Source: Rehmannia glutinosa (lineage: Eukaryota > Streptophyta > Magnoliopsida > Lamiales > Orobanchaceae). Taken from it: a DNA stretch of 64,000 nucleotides. How positions within the stretch are numbered: position 1 is the first letter of the stretch; each line of letters starts with the position of its first letter. Under the pieces are notes generated by a model. The model ran no database searches. It was not told the origin of the DNA and saw only the letters and a list, made by a program, of their open reading frames with translations. Shown in pieces: positions 10,073-21,765 of the stretch. The position numbers were made by a program, and so were the translations under genes. The DNA is taken from positions 10,707,419 to 10,771,418 of the forward strand of contig CM071930.1 of NCBI GenBank assembly GCA_016081115.2. The letters are read 5' to 3'.

Positions 10073-13000
10073 ATGGCTCCAACTCACGACCATGCAAAGC
10101 TCTCCAAGAAAATCCACATTAGCGCCTCGGTTAATTTCAAAAGCATGGTAAAACAGGGTATTGATGAAAACTTGGTTAAGAAGATTGTTGATAATATGGA
10201 GAAGTCCGGCTTGAAGGATTTCCTATCTATTCACTTTACTCACACCTACCTAGAAGAAGTCGCTAGGTTCTACGTGAACACTGAGGTTCACGGCGATGAA
10301 ATTCGCTACTCTATCTATGGCAAGGCCATCACCATTACCGCAAAGGACTTAGCTGAGCACTACTTTCAGCCGACTAAGAGCTTGGAAGACATCACTGAGA
10401 AAGATATCGACTTAGCTACAACTTGGAAGAAAGTCACCAAGCCTGAATCAACTACTAAAGTGGTATACACAGTCAATAAGGAGGCTCTGAAAGAATACGA
10501 CAAACTGATGGACATCGTGCCCAATTGTGTGGCTATGAAATTTAGAAGCTTTAATCAGCTGTCCAAAACTAAGCTGGTCGTGATGCTTGCGATCATGCAG
10601 GAGAAGAAAGTTAATTCAGCTGAGTTCATCTTCAGTCGAAACTGTCAAAATGTGCTGAACAGGGCTTATAAGGAAGATGGGTCATTTAGCTGCTTGTTGG
10701 GATATGGCCTAGTGAATGGCAACCTGATGGAAGTCAAGGGCATCGCATTGCGTCATAGAAAGCCCTTCCATGCGAATAAAAGAATGTTCAAGGAGAACCT
10801 ATCTGGAGCCCTGAAGAAGGCTCATACCAGAAAGGTTGATACGAGTGAGGGGGAATCAGCTGACCCCACTGAAGATACATGTGAGACCTCCTTAGCTATC
10901 TCTCTGAAGAAGACATCCAAGAAGAGAGCTGCTACTTCTAAGCATGTCCTCGCTCCTCTGACCAAGTCCAAAGCACATGCCCCAAAAGAGTCGACCCTAT
11001 AGCACTCGCCTTGCACCAAGTCACCCGCCCGCCTTGCAGAGAGACTAAGAAGGAACCCCAAATTCCTTCTCAAGTATTGAAGAAGATGAGGACTGTTAAG
11101 TCCAGAAAGCCAGCTGCACCAAAGAAGAAAGCTATTGAAACACATGCCTTACCCGAAAAGAGCCTGAATAAAAGGAACCTGAGATCCAACTAGTTCCCAC
11201 CAAGAGAAGACGACTGACAAAGAAGTATGCAGTAAAAAAGGCAGCAGAGTCCAGCACCCAACCGGAGAAGAAAACATAGACTGCTGATGCTCAGGAGGAG
11301 CAGTCTCCATAAGTTGTTGATGAAATTGAGAAGATTGCTGATAATGATCAGCAGAGCATCCAAGAAAACCTATATGTAAGGCGATCAACTGAGGAATTGG
11401 CCGCAGCTGAGACAATAGAACATATTGAGGAACATGTTATCTCACCTCCTCAAACAGAAGCAACTAAGTTACAGGAGGAGCATGGCCCATTAGCCCCCAT
11501 TCAGGAGACAAGAGAGGAAGATGATGATGATGATTTAATTATGTACTCTCATGTCTACCCTCATATTCAAAGGAGATTGAGGGAATAGAGGAAGTGGAAG
11601 TTGGACTACTCCAGGCTTCAGTTTTCTCACCCTTAATTCATCAGGAGGAAGAGGAACTACTTAGGTTCCTTGGCAATGCATCTATTCCAGCTGCCCTAAA
11701 TGAAGACAACTACATGGAAATTCTCCGCTTCGTGAAGGAAGAAGAAAAGAGAAAGCGGCGGAGCAGGCAAGAGCCTTAGAAAAGTCCAAAATATGCGTAC
11801 ATACAGGGATTCATGAGCACATCTATGGGTCTACTGATAGTGAAAATGACGTGGATCCAGCTGCTGCAGTGGAGAAGTCAGAAATGCAGCAGGCTTTACA
11901 AGAATCCCAAGCCATGCACGAAATGGGCCTACTAGAGGGTCCTGGAGATTCATCCAAAGCCTCTCCTCAGACCAATCCATTAGGAGTGGCGCATGAAATT
12001 GCAATAGTTATTGATGCGATCACATCCCCCATGCAGTCAGAAGATGGCTCAAAGGGTGATGGCGATGGAGCTGGGAAATTGGGCACCCAAGCCAAGCCAG
12101 CCCCTGAAAAAGGTGTTAACACACATGCCTCTACGTCTCAACACTCAAGTGAAATAGCAGCCGCGTCTCAGGAGCAGAGTGACAAATCTTTGCTGTGGAG
12201 GTTGCTGTGTGAGACAAATCTTTGCAGTTAGGAGGCGAAGGACAAGATATCACAAAAGAGCAGAGAGTGACATTAACGACACTCAGACAGTTAAGTCTGT
12301 CTTAGCTGATATGTCAGCTGCAATGAAGGCTGATGACGCTGCTTCCGCAGCTAAGGCTCAGGATGGTGAAGCCTTGGGAGTTAACACTCTGGGCTCTGAA
12401 AGTGCAATCTTTGGAGTTGAGACTCCAAAGGATGCCACAGAAGAAGACCCTAAGACAGATGTGTCTGTCAAAGGTAATATCTAAGGCCCTATAGCAGTTG
12501 AGACTGATAAGGGTAATGAAGGCCCAAGGGAGGTTGAGACTTCCCTAGGTAAAGATGAAGGTGATAAGAACATTCCTCAAATCGAAGGTGTTGCTGCAGA
12601 AGAAGAAATTAGCACACTTCACGATTCCTAGAAACACATAGATACCTCATTTTTGGGATCGAAGGATGAAACTGAGTCCACTCAACATGATAATCCCACG
12701 ATGGACACAACTGAGGATGTTCTCAACACTCAGAGCCAAGTCAGTGAGAAGACAATACGTATGATGTTCAACTTCGATGATGAGCCAACACCTTAGGCCT
12801 CATCATCTTCCGATGACTTTGCTGATATAACTCAGGACCCGGTTATTCATTTAGCAAAACACACTGAGACCGAGGAAGCTGTTAAGACAGCTAAGGCTCA
12901 GTCAGCTGGGCAAACCATCATAAATGCCCCAGTTGCAACCGAGTCAATCGCGCAGGCTTCCACAGCTACAGCAGTAACGACTCAACTCTGACGCAGGCTA

Positions 13001-14770
13001 TCATAGCAGCACCACAAATTGCTGATGAAGCTGCCGCAGCTAAGGCACAAAGAGCTGACTCATCCCAGGTACCTCAAAATCAAGAGATATCATTTGTGTG
13101 CGATGACGTGTTCGAGGATATGCTCCCATTCTCAAAGAATTTGCCCGACATGGAAGAAGAATCTGTCGTGGAGTTAAGAAAATAAACTGTGCAGGAAGAG
13201 CCAATCATTCCCATAGACATGATTATGCCAGCAGACTTTAATGTTGATACAGAGTGGCCGGCAGCTGAATCCAACCAAACAGCTGAGTTCCGTGAAATCT
13301 TCAAGAAGATCTGCGAAGAGACTGAGAAGATGGAACATCACCAGGCCTCTCTGGACTTACGTTTGGACAATCGAGATGCCACCCTCACAGCCAATTTGAG
13401 AGGGATTATAGTACGCATAAGGGAGTGGGCTCAACAGCTGACTGCCAAGAGAGTGGAGCAGGTCCGTTACTTCAAAGCACTCTTTGCAAAGATGCTTGTT
13501 TGGAGTGTGGATAATTCTTTGTATCAAAAGAGAATGAAGGAATATATAACACAAATTGAATCTTTCCACGAGACCGACATGGAGCTGCTACAACATTTTC
13601 ATAAGACTAAAATTGCACGTCTGGAGAATGCAATGAACGAAAAATTCAGTCTTATGATTGCTGAGATGAAGACAGTGTTAGTCGAGTTGAAAGTCACTCG
13701 CTCTAAATTTCGCAATGCTTATTCCACAGCAAACTCCAAGAAGAACTCCACCATCATCGTCCTGGACTTCTTGCTCAGTGGCCTATTTCTTGGGATACCT
13801 CTCTCCTTTGATGATGATGCCAAAAAGGGGAGAGGAGACCCCAAAGGGATTGAAAGTAGAAATAGTAAAGAAAGTAAGTGATACAGGGGGGGAAGGGAGT
13901 TCGAAAGATTTATAGTTGATGTATGCTGAAACCCCTCAGCTAGGTCAAGTCACTGCTGATACTCTCAGCAAGCTACCGTTGAAATTGCCCATTGAAAAAG
14001 CTACAGTGGCCATGAAAGATAAGATAAAGGCCATCGAAGCTGCATTTGAAAAGGTAGCCGAGAAGAAGTCAACACGAGTGGAAGAGCTTTTGAAAAAACA
14101 TGGTGGTTCCCCAGCTGGAAAGGACTACACTGCAACTGAACCCCCCAGAGAAATCATGTCGGACGCTGGATCTGAGCCCAGATCAATGGAAGAATTTCAA
14201 ACCTTAGATGTTGAAGGCTACTTTGAAGGAATGACTCTAACACAAGCCTGGGAACTGTACTGGGAAAAGGGATTGGAAGTGTGCGACACGGCTAGAAGAC
14301 AGTAGAGTTCCAGCAGTCACTCGGCTGGAAAATCCAAAGCCCCTATACAATACACTCTCAGAGGAAGAGGAGCAGAGTCAAGAAAGGGGAGACAAAGTGG
14401 CAGTGGGAGAAGTTCGCAACCAAAGGCAAAGCCAAAAGACATCACATATGTGAATCCTGAGAAAAAGGGGATCACATACTGGGTGGAGCATGACCACCTA
14501 GCAAACTTAGAAGTTGCGTGCAAGATTGAAGAAGCTAAGAAAAGAATGGCAGAAGAAAGCGCAAGAGCCACTCGTGAATGGGAAGAAAGGCAGCGAAGGG
14601 ATGACCCTACTGCTAAGCGAGCAATGAGGAAAGAGAAAGAGAAGAAGAGGAAAGAAAGAGGAAAAGAGCTGATGATGACAAAAGGTAAGCTGAAGAGGAA
14701 GAGAAGAGTAGGAAGCAGCAAAGGCGTTGAAGTATGCTGCGAACCCCTCCATGTATCTATCTTATTGTAA
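10073..14770 (+). pseudogene. ORF3, extra 3' gene of Sirevirus A (interrupted)
   Basis: An ORF of about 4.7 kb lying downstream of pol, where Sireviruses carry env-like or additional genes. It is open for 309 codons from ATG 10073 and then broken by stops, but coding character continues to 14770. Residues 1-230 form a globular part (FLSIHFTHTYLEEVARFYVN, ITITAKDLAEHYF, RSFNQLSKTKLVVMLAIM) resembling, from memory, the 'putative plant transposon protein' domain. A Lys/Pro/Ala-rich linker follows. Long Glu-rich coiled-coil stretches then run through about 11400-12500, with a further helix block at 13189-13740 (KRMKEYITQIESFHETDMEL). The tail is Gly/Arg-rich and then strongly basic (RAMRKEKEKKRKERGKE). 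No signal peptide or transmembrane segment is evident, so it does not look like an envelope protein. Function unknown. Confidence 0.65.
13816..13835 (+). other. internal PPT-like motif inside ORF3
   Basis: GATGCCAAAAAGGGGAGAGG resembles the terminal PPT context GCATCATCAAAAAGGGGGAA at 15011. The same motif occurs at the corresponding place of element B (57663). Multiple PPT-like motifs are a known Sirevirus trait. Confidence 0.5.
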
Positions 14771-15018
14771 ATACATAAGTGTAAGTCTTCTGTAACAACC
14801 TTGTAAATTTTCTTGTAACTTAGCTTAGATACACTGCACCGATGTTTTTGTATAGAGCTCTGTATAGGAAAATCTATGATACCTTATATAAACAGCTTTG
14901 TAAAGGACAAGAATGTTATGATCAATAAAGTGAGGATTCAAGCATACATTCTTTGTTACTACGTTGTCTATATTTATGTTGTTTATTTAAGTTGCATGTT
15001 TTAAATTTTGGCATCATC
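14771..15018 (+). other. 3' untranslated part of Sirevirus A
   Basis: AT-rich sequence after ORF3 with GATCAATAAAGTG (about 14920), resembling a plant polyadenylation region. It matches the end of element B (58590-58855), including TAAACAGCTTTGTAAAGGAC. No coding sequence. Confidence 0.45.
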
Positions 15019-15032
15019 AAAAAGGGGGAAAT
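15019..15032 (+). other. polypurine tract of Sirevirus A
   Basis: AAAAAGGGGGAAAT directly abuts the TG of the 3' LTR. Identical to the tract at 58857-58870. Confidence 0.85.
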
Positions 15033-16176
15033 TGTTAGGAAATTTATTTGTTAGATTTTGATGATACCATGTAAAACTTAAATTATGAAGTTGGCACTCC
15101 AATTTTTCTTGTAATTATACATTGTAAAAGATGGAACTGGAAGAGCTGAGTTAAGTTAGTTAAGTCAACATTACAAGAAGTCAACTATGGACTGGATCGA
15201 AGACTCTGCTGAGAGTCAGCTGAGTATGACATAGAAGAAGAGAAGAATTCGACTGAAAGAGAATCGGTTGAAGAACAGATGTGAGAAGGTTCAGCCAAGT
15301 CAACCTGAGAAGCCAAATCTAATAGTTAAAGTGGCAGTTGAGTCAATCCTATGAGTGGAGCTGACTCAAGTCAACTGGGGTTATAAGTGGCAGTCAAGTT
15401 AAAGACAACTGTTAGCAAACCGTTACACAGAAATCAAAGAGATTACTTATTTTAGTAAACTCCCCATACTGCTAGGTCCTAAAAGTGATCAAGTCTAAGG
15501 CGTGTGAATTAAATAAGCCAATGGGAATTCCAAGTGAGTGTCAGACCCTGAAAAGCTGGACATTCAAGAATATGAGGAAGTGGCACAATCACACGCTGAG
15601 AAAGCATGTCAGGACAAGCCAACGACCATTGAAATATTATTTGATTAATTGTCTATTTCTTCAATGGACAATTTTTCAAATGATAGTATAAAAGGCTGAG
15701 GATTCAAAATAAATAGAAAGAAGTATGCGATATACTGCGAATACTAGACACAAGAAAGATACAAGAACAATTTCTAAGCATACTCGTATAAGCCAAAAAG
15801 GAAATATCCATTGATTCTCAAGCCAACAAATTGCAAGAGTTTCAAAATCCAACACTCATTGTGAAGGATAGAAGAAATCATTAAGTTGAAGAGGAACTTT
15901 TGAAAAACTATAAGGGGTCTACTTTCCAAGTGAAGGATTGTAGAAAGGTTTGAGATTGAACCAAATATCAAGTTTGTTGGAGGACTTTGTGATACTAACA
16001 ACAGCTCTCTTGAATCTGTTAAGTAGGAAACTCAGTTGAATAACCAACTTAGTTGTCCCTTGGACAAAGCTGATTTGAGTCAACTCTGTTATAATTTTTT
16101 AAAAGAACTTTTGCAAAAATTTGGTAAGGTTTATCCAACCCACTCTTCTAAATATTACATCACACCCCTTGGTACA
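15033..16176 (+). repeat. 3' LTR of Sirevirus A (1144 bp, internally deleted)
   Basis: Starts TGTTAGG after the PPT and ends CCTTGGTACA. It has the TATA box at 15687. It jumps from the counterpart of about 3330 to that of about 3737 at position 15993 (TTTGTGAT|ACTAACAAC), losing about 405 bp including the R/U5 part seen in the 5' LTR. Confidence 0.85.
15687..15694 (+). promoter_or_regulatory. TATA box of the 3' LTR (TATAAAAG)
   Basis: Same TATAAAAGGCTGAGGA context as in the 5' LTR. It could direct read-out into the flank, though the downstream LTR part is deleted. Confidence 0.5.
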
Positions 16177-16419
16177 AGAAAGTATTATTTTTTTTAAAAA
16201 AAAAAAATTATAATAATTAATGTAGTACACACACAAATTTAGAAAGTAATTCTTATATAATTTTAATTAAGAGACCTTAAAAATTGACTACCAAAACTGT
16301 CATTTCAATAGTAATCAACCTTTCTTATGGTACATATTTTAGTTACTTTTTATAATATTGTGAAATGAGCGGAAAACATTTGTACTACTGATGGCTCAAA
16401 AGCTACTTTAAAAACTTAG

Positions 16420-18030
16420 GCAAGTGCATCTATCATTTTATAGAATAGATTATTGAGTACCAAGTGTCATTCCCACGAGAATTGTAAGTACTAGTAATTA
16501 CCATCTTTTTGTTATCTAATCTAGCAATTTTCAGAGGTTTTTTGGATAAAAATGGAAAATAAAGAGTTTAAAATAGTTAACAACTTACAAAAGATCAAAT
16601 AAAAGGAGATTGTAGAATAAGAAATCAAGATCTAGAAATGTGTTTGAATATATATCTCTCTAGAATGTTTTTGTGATTTAACAAGATAAAAATACAACCA
16701 TAAGCCCTTAAGCAAAAATAAAATCTCATGTTTTATGGACCGTAGAAATTCCCGATTTAAGTTAAACCCTTTTTCAAGGCGAAAAAACTCCTAATTTCAA
16801 TTTGATTAACTGAAATCTTTTTCTAGTTAAAACCCCCAAGATTGCATTATAACGATTTATGAATTCTCATATTAGGTTTGACCCTAATCCAAAAGATTTA
16901 TGTCGTCCTATATCTAGGATTGCATGCAACTCTTTTCACTTATAAATGTTCTTTCTCATCATAAATCTCTCGATTAACTGATGAGGAATAGATTTCAAAT
17001 CAATATACTGGAACTATTAACTCGAATGAACAAAGCATAATATAAGTGAATCACACAAAAAATGGAGATTTTATTAAGAAAACATACAACCCTTAATCAC
17101 ATATCCATTCTAGAGTTAATTATATGCAAACACTAGAAATTTCGCTACACATGACTTTGACAAAAAAAAATAAGCTACCCAAGAAGATTTGAATAAAATA
17201 GACATGGCGTACTTCGCTTTTATTCAAGACCAATACAAAACTTCCTCCTTAGTTGATTTCAATGATGTTGAGCTCCAAGCCTTCTCCTCTAATGCTCTTC
17301 AATCTCCAACTCTACCTCTCTTTTATCCTCTTCATGTATTTTGATTTGAAACTTAGAGTGAATGAATGAATCCTCCAACCCAAACTCTTGGCTTTTATAG
17401 ACATTGTTTTTGTGAAGAACACATTAACAATATCATCTTTTGAAAATAATTATTCCACTTCCATAGATTGGGTTGTTGAATTCTTGTTTTCATGTGATAA
17501 TTGAGAGAATAATAGAGCTTAGTGCAACAAAATGAGATGTGAAAGTTGTACAAAAGTTGTCAAAAAGCAAAACGGAAAGGATTTCATAATTTCCGCCAAA
17601 AAAATGTCCCAGCAGGGGAGGGAAGCATGGTCGTGCTTAAAAGCACAGTCGGCCATGTTCATGGATTTTGCAGAACACGGTCGTGTTTGATATGTCGTGG
17701 CCGTATTTTTGCTCTTTTTTGGTTGATTAAAAGCATGGGCGTGTAAAAAAGCACACCTTGGCCGTGTTTATCTCGAAAGGCCCAAAACGATGCGTTTAAC
17801 TTGGGATTTCGAGTGTTTTTTCATCCATAAACTCGGGGTATGTTTTGACATGAAACCATGGTCAAAAATTCACCAAAAATAGCTCTGAATCATCAATCTA
17901 CACCAATAAAAATATTTCGAAGTAATATGAACTATGTACAATCAAACATTTGCGAAACTAACAATAAAATAACTCAAATTCTACTCAAATGAACACATAA
18001 AACATGCATAAAAAGATACTTATCAACTAC
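16420..18030. repeat. non-coding dispersed-repeat-like element with CACGGTCGTG words
   Basis: The left part reads GGCAAGTGCATCTATC and continues through GAGTACCAAGTGTCATTCCCACGAG. The right part ends CATGCATAAAAAGATACTTATC. Near 17610-17770 is a cluster of GGTCGTG, GGCCGTG, GGGCGTG and ACACGGTCGTG words. I recall similar long non-coding sequences with these words as dispersed repeats in several plant genomes, but cannot name the family or define termini. The 66-codon frame at 17546 is not a credible gene. Confidence 0.3.
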
Positions 18031-20371
18031 TATTTATGTATGCCACTCTTTATAGATGTTGAGATACACCAAAAAGTAAAACACTGACACAATAGATAAA
18101 TAATTTAAAACATACAAAAAATACAAAATTTTCCAAATTATGTAAAAGAAAAAAAAACTATTAAATCAAGATTCTAGACATTAAATATTAAAACTTGCCT
18201 AAATTATTAATGCTAGAGTTATATATACTCTTATATATAAATTTGTTAACAAATTATCAAGTCTATTAAAACTTATCTAAATTATTAAATGTAATAAATC
18301 TAGATTATATGTGTATAAAAAATATTCGGCCATAGTATCATATGCAAATGATTAAAACTCACCTATTATTAAAATAACATATTGAATTTAGTTTCTATAT
18401 ATTATAAAAAGTATATCGGACCATACATATACTAAAGAGGAATTTTACCTAAAATACAATTTTGGACGCATAATTATATTATGTTTTATAGTACTAGTAA
18501 TTCCATCCGTGCGTTGCACTCATAGTAGTATTTTAACAATATTAATTTGTAATAAAAATATTTATCAGCAATGAGTTAGTATTTATATACGTCATTATGA
18601 ATATTATATGTTGCAGTTGCCCTTTTTCTAGATGGTGTTGGTTGGTGGATACCAGATTCCAATAATAGTTGATGCTACAGTCCTCGTTTTTGGATAAAAT
18701 GTAGACGTATTTTTTTCATTTAAACTCGACAAAAAACTTGGAACCGTATTCCTTGGTACGGATACTGCAATGTGTAAGAAAATACAGATGAAAAAATATG
18801 AACTTCAAAATAAATTTAAACAATTACAAATATGTCTATGAAAATTACCATTTGAAATATCGCGAAAAGGCGTTGTTGGAAATGGATAGGTTACAATGCT
18901 CAATTCAAAAAAAACTATTTGTAAGTTTCTCAGAATTTTTAGTGCCACGATCTGTAGATGTGGATCCTGATAATCCAAGTTTTTCTGCACACATACAAAT
19001 TACCAATACTTTACAGATGATATAAAAGACAAAAATAATAACTAAATGAAATACATTCAATTATTATTAGTTTTAATTGTGATATCAATAATTTAATTAA
19101 TTCTCAAGATATGAAATTTCATATATGAAAATATTAGGTCCAATTCGAGATATAGAAGTTCAGACATGAAAATATTGTGTTTGCTAGTATTTTATTTTTT
19201 AACAAAATTTTAATCAATCACCTTTCTGAAAATTCATTTCAAAAGATGCAATTTACTTATGTCAAAACTTTAACACATGTAACAAATAGTTGACAATTAT
19301 TATCAAAACTTCTTAAAAGACTTTATTCCAAATATTCCACAATATGTACATAGTTTTAATTAAAATGTATCTATTATAAGAAAATCAAGTAAGCAATTTC
19401 TATTTAAACCCCGTTATAAAAAGCAATGGTATAAAGAACCAACAATAAGAAAAGTCTACAAATAAAAGACAGACCCCAATTCTTAACTTTTTTGAATCTT
19501 TTCACATGTTCGAGAAGCATTATATATTGAGAAAAGCATTAGCAAAATTTATAAGCTCCTGGCAAAAAATGTAATGAACACGTCAAGTCCTATTTCGTGC
19601 ATATCAAATGAAATAATATTGAAAAATATAATAAGCATAATTTTATATTGAAAAATATAATCTGCTCTCGGTTAAAATGTAATCCTATTAAGTGATATTA
19701 TGCAGATTATGTTAGCAGATTAAAAGCCATATTGGAAATAGTTACTTAGCGTCAATTTTTAATTGTAATTTGCTCTCGGTTAGACAACTGACCAATGATC
19801 ACAATTGTTCAGTAGTATCATGCTTATATTCATAAAATTTAAAATGTATTTATTGTTGTCTAATATAAGTTGTTTATCAAACCAACTTAAATATTGTATA
19901 AGACAACTCTTTTATATGTTCGTGAAATCGTACCATTGCTATCTATGTTTGTTCTGTGTCGTTTATTTTCAATAATTATAGACCTCGTGAGTTTGTCATT
20001 TTGATCAACAATATGAATCCTAATCAATAAAATGAGATTGTAAAATCTGCTACAAAGTTTTACAGTTTAAAGAAATAATTATGCTTTGAGCAGTTAAGGG
20101 AAAAAACAATTAGTACTTTAAAACTTCATTAATTGAATCGAATACAAAAAAAGTCAACGTGTAATATTTCCATAAAAATTAATGGCAAAAGATACATAAA
20201 ATATTATGTAGAATAATTCGTCTTTTTTAACTATTGTTAAGAACAAGGAAAATTTGAATTGACCCTAATTTATATACCATTTACAATATTTTTCTAATCT
20301 AAAATATTACTAAATATAAAAATTAAAAAGCGGGAAATGTTTTGTTTCAGACTCCAAATTTGTACACACAC

Positions 20372-20392
20372 ACATATATATATATATATATA
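20372..20392. repeat. (CA)n(TA)n microsatellite
   Basis: CACACACACATATATATATA tract in AT-rich spacer. Confidence 0.7.
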
Positions 20393-20493
20393 AAATAAAA
20401 ATACCATTTATAATATTCCTAGTTAATACTATTTATTTATTTATTTTATATACATATATAATTTAGGAATACGAAAAAAGTCAACATCTAATT

Positions 20494-20586
20494 AAAACAT
20501 AAAAATCAAAGACTATATATAGCTTTTAAAAACTATATACATTCAATTCTTTTAAAAACTAAATATAGTCTTTGATTTTTATGTTT
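20494..20586. repeat. 93-bp foldback (inverted repeat)
   Basis: The left arm AAACATAAAAATCAAAGACT and the right arm AGTCTTTGATTTTTATGTTT are exact reverse complements. The match extends inward through TATAT and TTTTAAAAA with few mismatches, leaving a short loop (ACATTCAAT). It is a MITE remnant or a local palindrome; no clear TSD was seen. Confidence 0.7.
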
Positions 20587-21765
20587 CCTTTTAAAATCCT
20601 AATGATGATGTTGCATAGGAATATTGATAATGATGATGACTTTTTTAAAATCCTAATACATTGTCTAAAATAATATGAATATCAATAATTATGCATATAT
20701 ATTATTATGAGTAATATATCTTTTTGTAAAGTTTGAATTTTAGAGTCGCTGATTTACAGTAATGAATACAAGATCGGTAGCATATCTTTCTTCCTAATTA
20801 AGTGTTGTAAAATCCTAACATTTAGTAACTTTTGGTATAATAATAAGTCGGAATACCATTTATAATATTAATTAATTGTTACAAAATCCTATTATTTGGT
20901 AACTTTTGGTAAAATTATAAATAGTAATACAATTTACAATATTTTCCTAATATATATATATATATATTAATCTTTTAAAAAATTAAGATCGATGGTTAGA
21001 ATTGTACAATAAAATATTTCTGAATATAAGAAGTAAAATTAGCGGGATTTGTTTTCTTTATTTAATTTTATTTTCCCTTTTTTTTTCTTATTTAATTTCA
21101 TTTTCCTCATTTTTCTTTATTTAATTTATTTTTTCCCTTTTTTTCTTAAGTGGTCATTTATTACAATTATTTAAAATTATGAAATTATTTAAAATTATTT
21201 TAAAAAGTAGTTAAAATCATTGTAGGCAAATATTTACCAATAAAGTTAATATCTACAATATTTATGTTGGTAGACAATATTGTTCGAAGTTGAATTTCGA
21301 AAGAAAACAAAATATGATGTAATTTAACTGTTTGACTTGTATTATAGCTTTTTGAGCTTCACTATTGAGTTAACTCTTTTGATATATTTTGATGTCAATT
21401 TGGTATTGAATAGGACTTGTTTATTAAAAGGATATAAGACTTTCTATTATCCAAAAGTTATAAACTTTTTATTCAAAAATTATAATATCATTTATATTTG
21501 TAATGAACATATAGTAAAAGTATAATCCAAAAACAAATGTAATAGAGAATATTAATTTAATAAAATTATACTAATTGCAATTAAACCACTACAAAACAAA
21601 TATTCAAATATTTGTTCTATAGCATGATATAAGAAACAAAAATTTCATTAATAATAATATATTGTTCATAGAAACACTACATAAAAAGTGACATAACAAA
21701 TATTCAAATATAAATAAAGTCTAGAAGTAGTTCAAAAACATCAATCATATATCATTCTAATTATT

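Larger units (their letters stand above)
2369..16176 (+). mobile_element. Sirevirus-type Ty1/copia retrotransposon A, degenerate
   Basis: A complete but dead LTR element. In order it has a 5' LTR, an initiator-Met tRNA PBS, gag with UBN2-like part, CCHC knuckle and coiled coil, protease, integrase, reverse transcriptase, RNase H, a long extra ORF3, a PPT and a 3' LTR. Copia order (integrase before RT), the coiled-coil gag, the extra 3' ORF and the PPT (CATCAAAAAGGGGGAAATTG) fit the Sirevirus lineage. The left LTR begins TATTAGG where the right begins TGTTAGG. The flanks share AAAG-rich sequence but no clean 5-bp TSD. Stops and frameshifts affect every ORF. The element is a close relative of element B at 44333-60422. 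Confidence 0.9.

Noticed and set aside
13189..13881. Separate 230-codon gene downstream of ORF3
   Set aside because: It continues the ORF3 reading (coiled-coil part) and aligns with the corresponding block of element B (about 57131), so it is an interrupted segment of the same gene.
14317..14721. 134-codon antisense frame rich in Phe/Leu/Ser
   Set aside because: Mirror image of the Lys/Glu-rich ORF3 tail; purine-rich coding strand leaves the antisense open.
18798..19025. 75-codon frame in AT-rich spacer
   Set aside because: No domain, no splice-site support, composition as in surrounding spacer.
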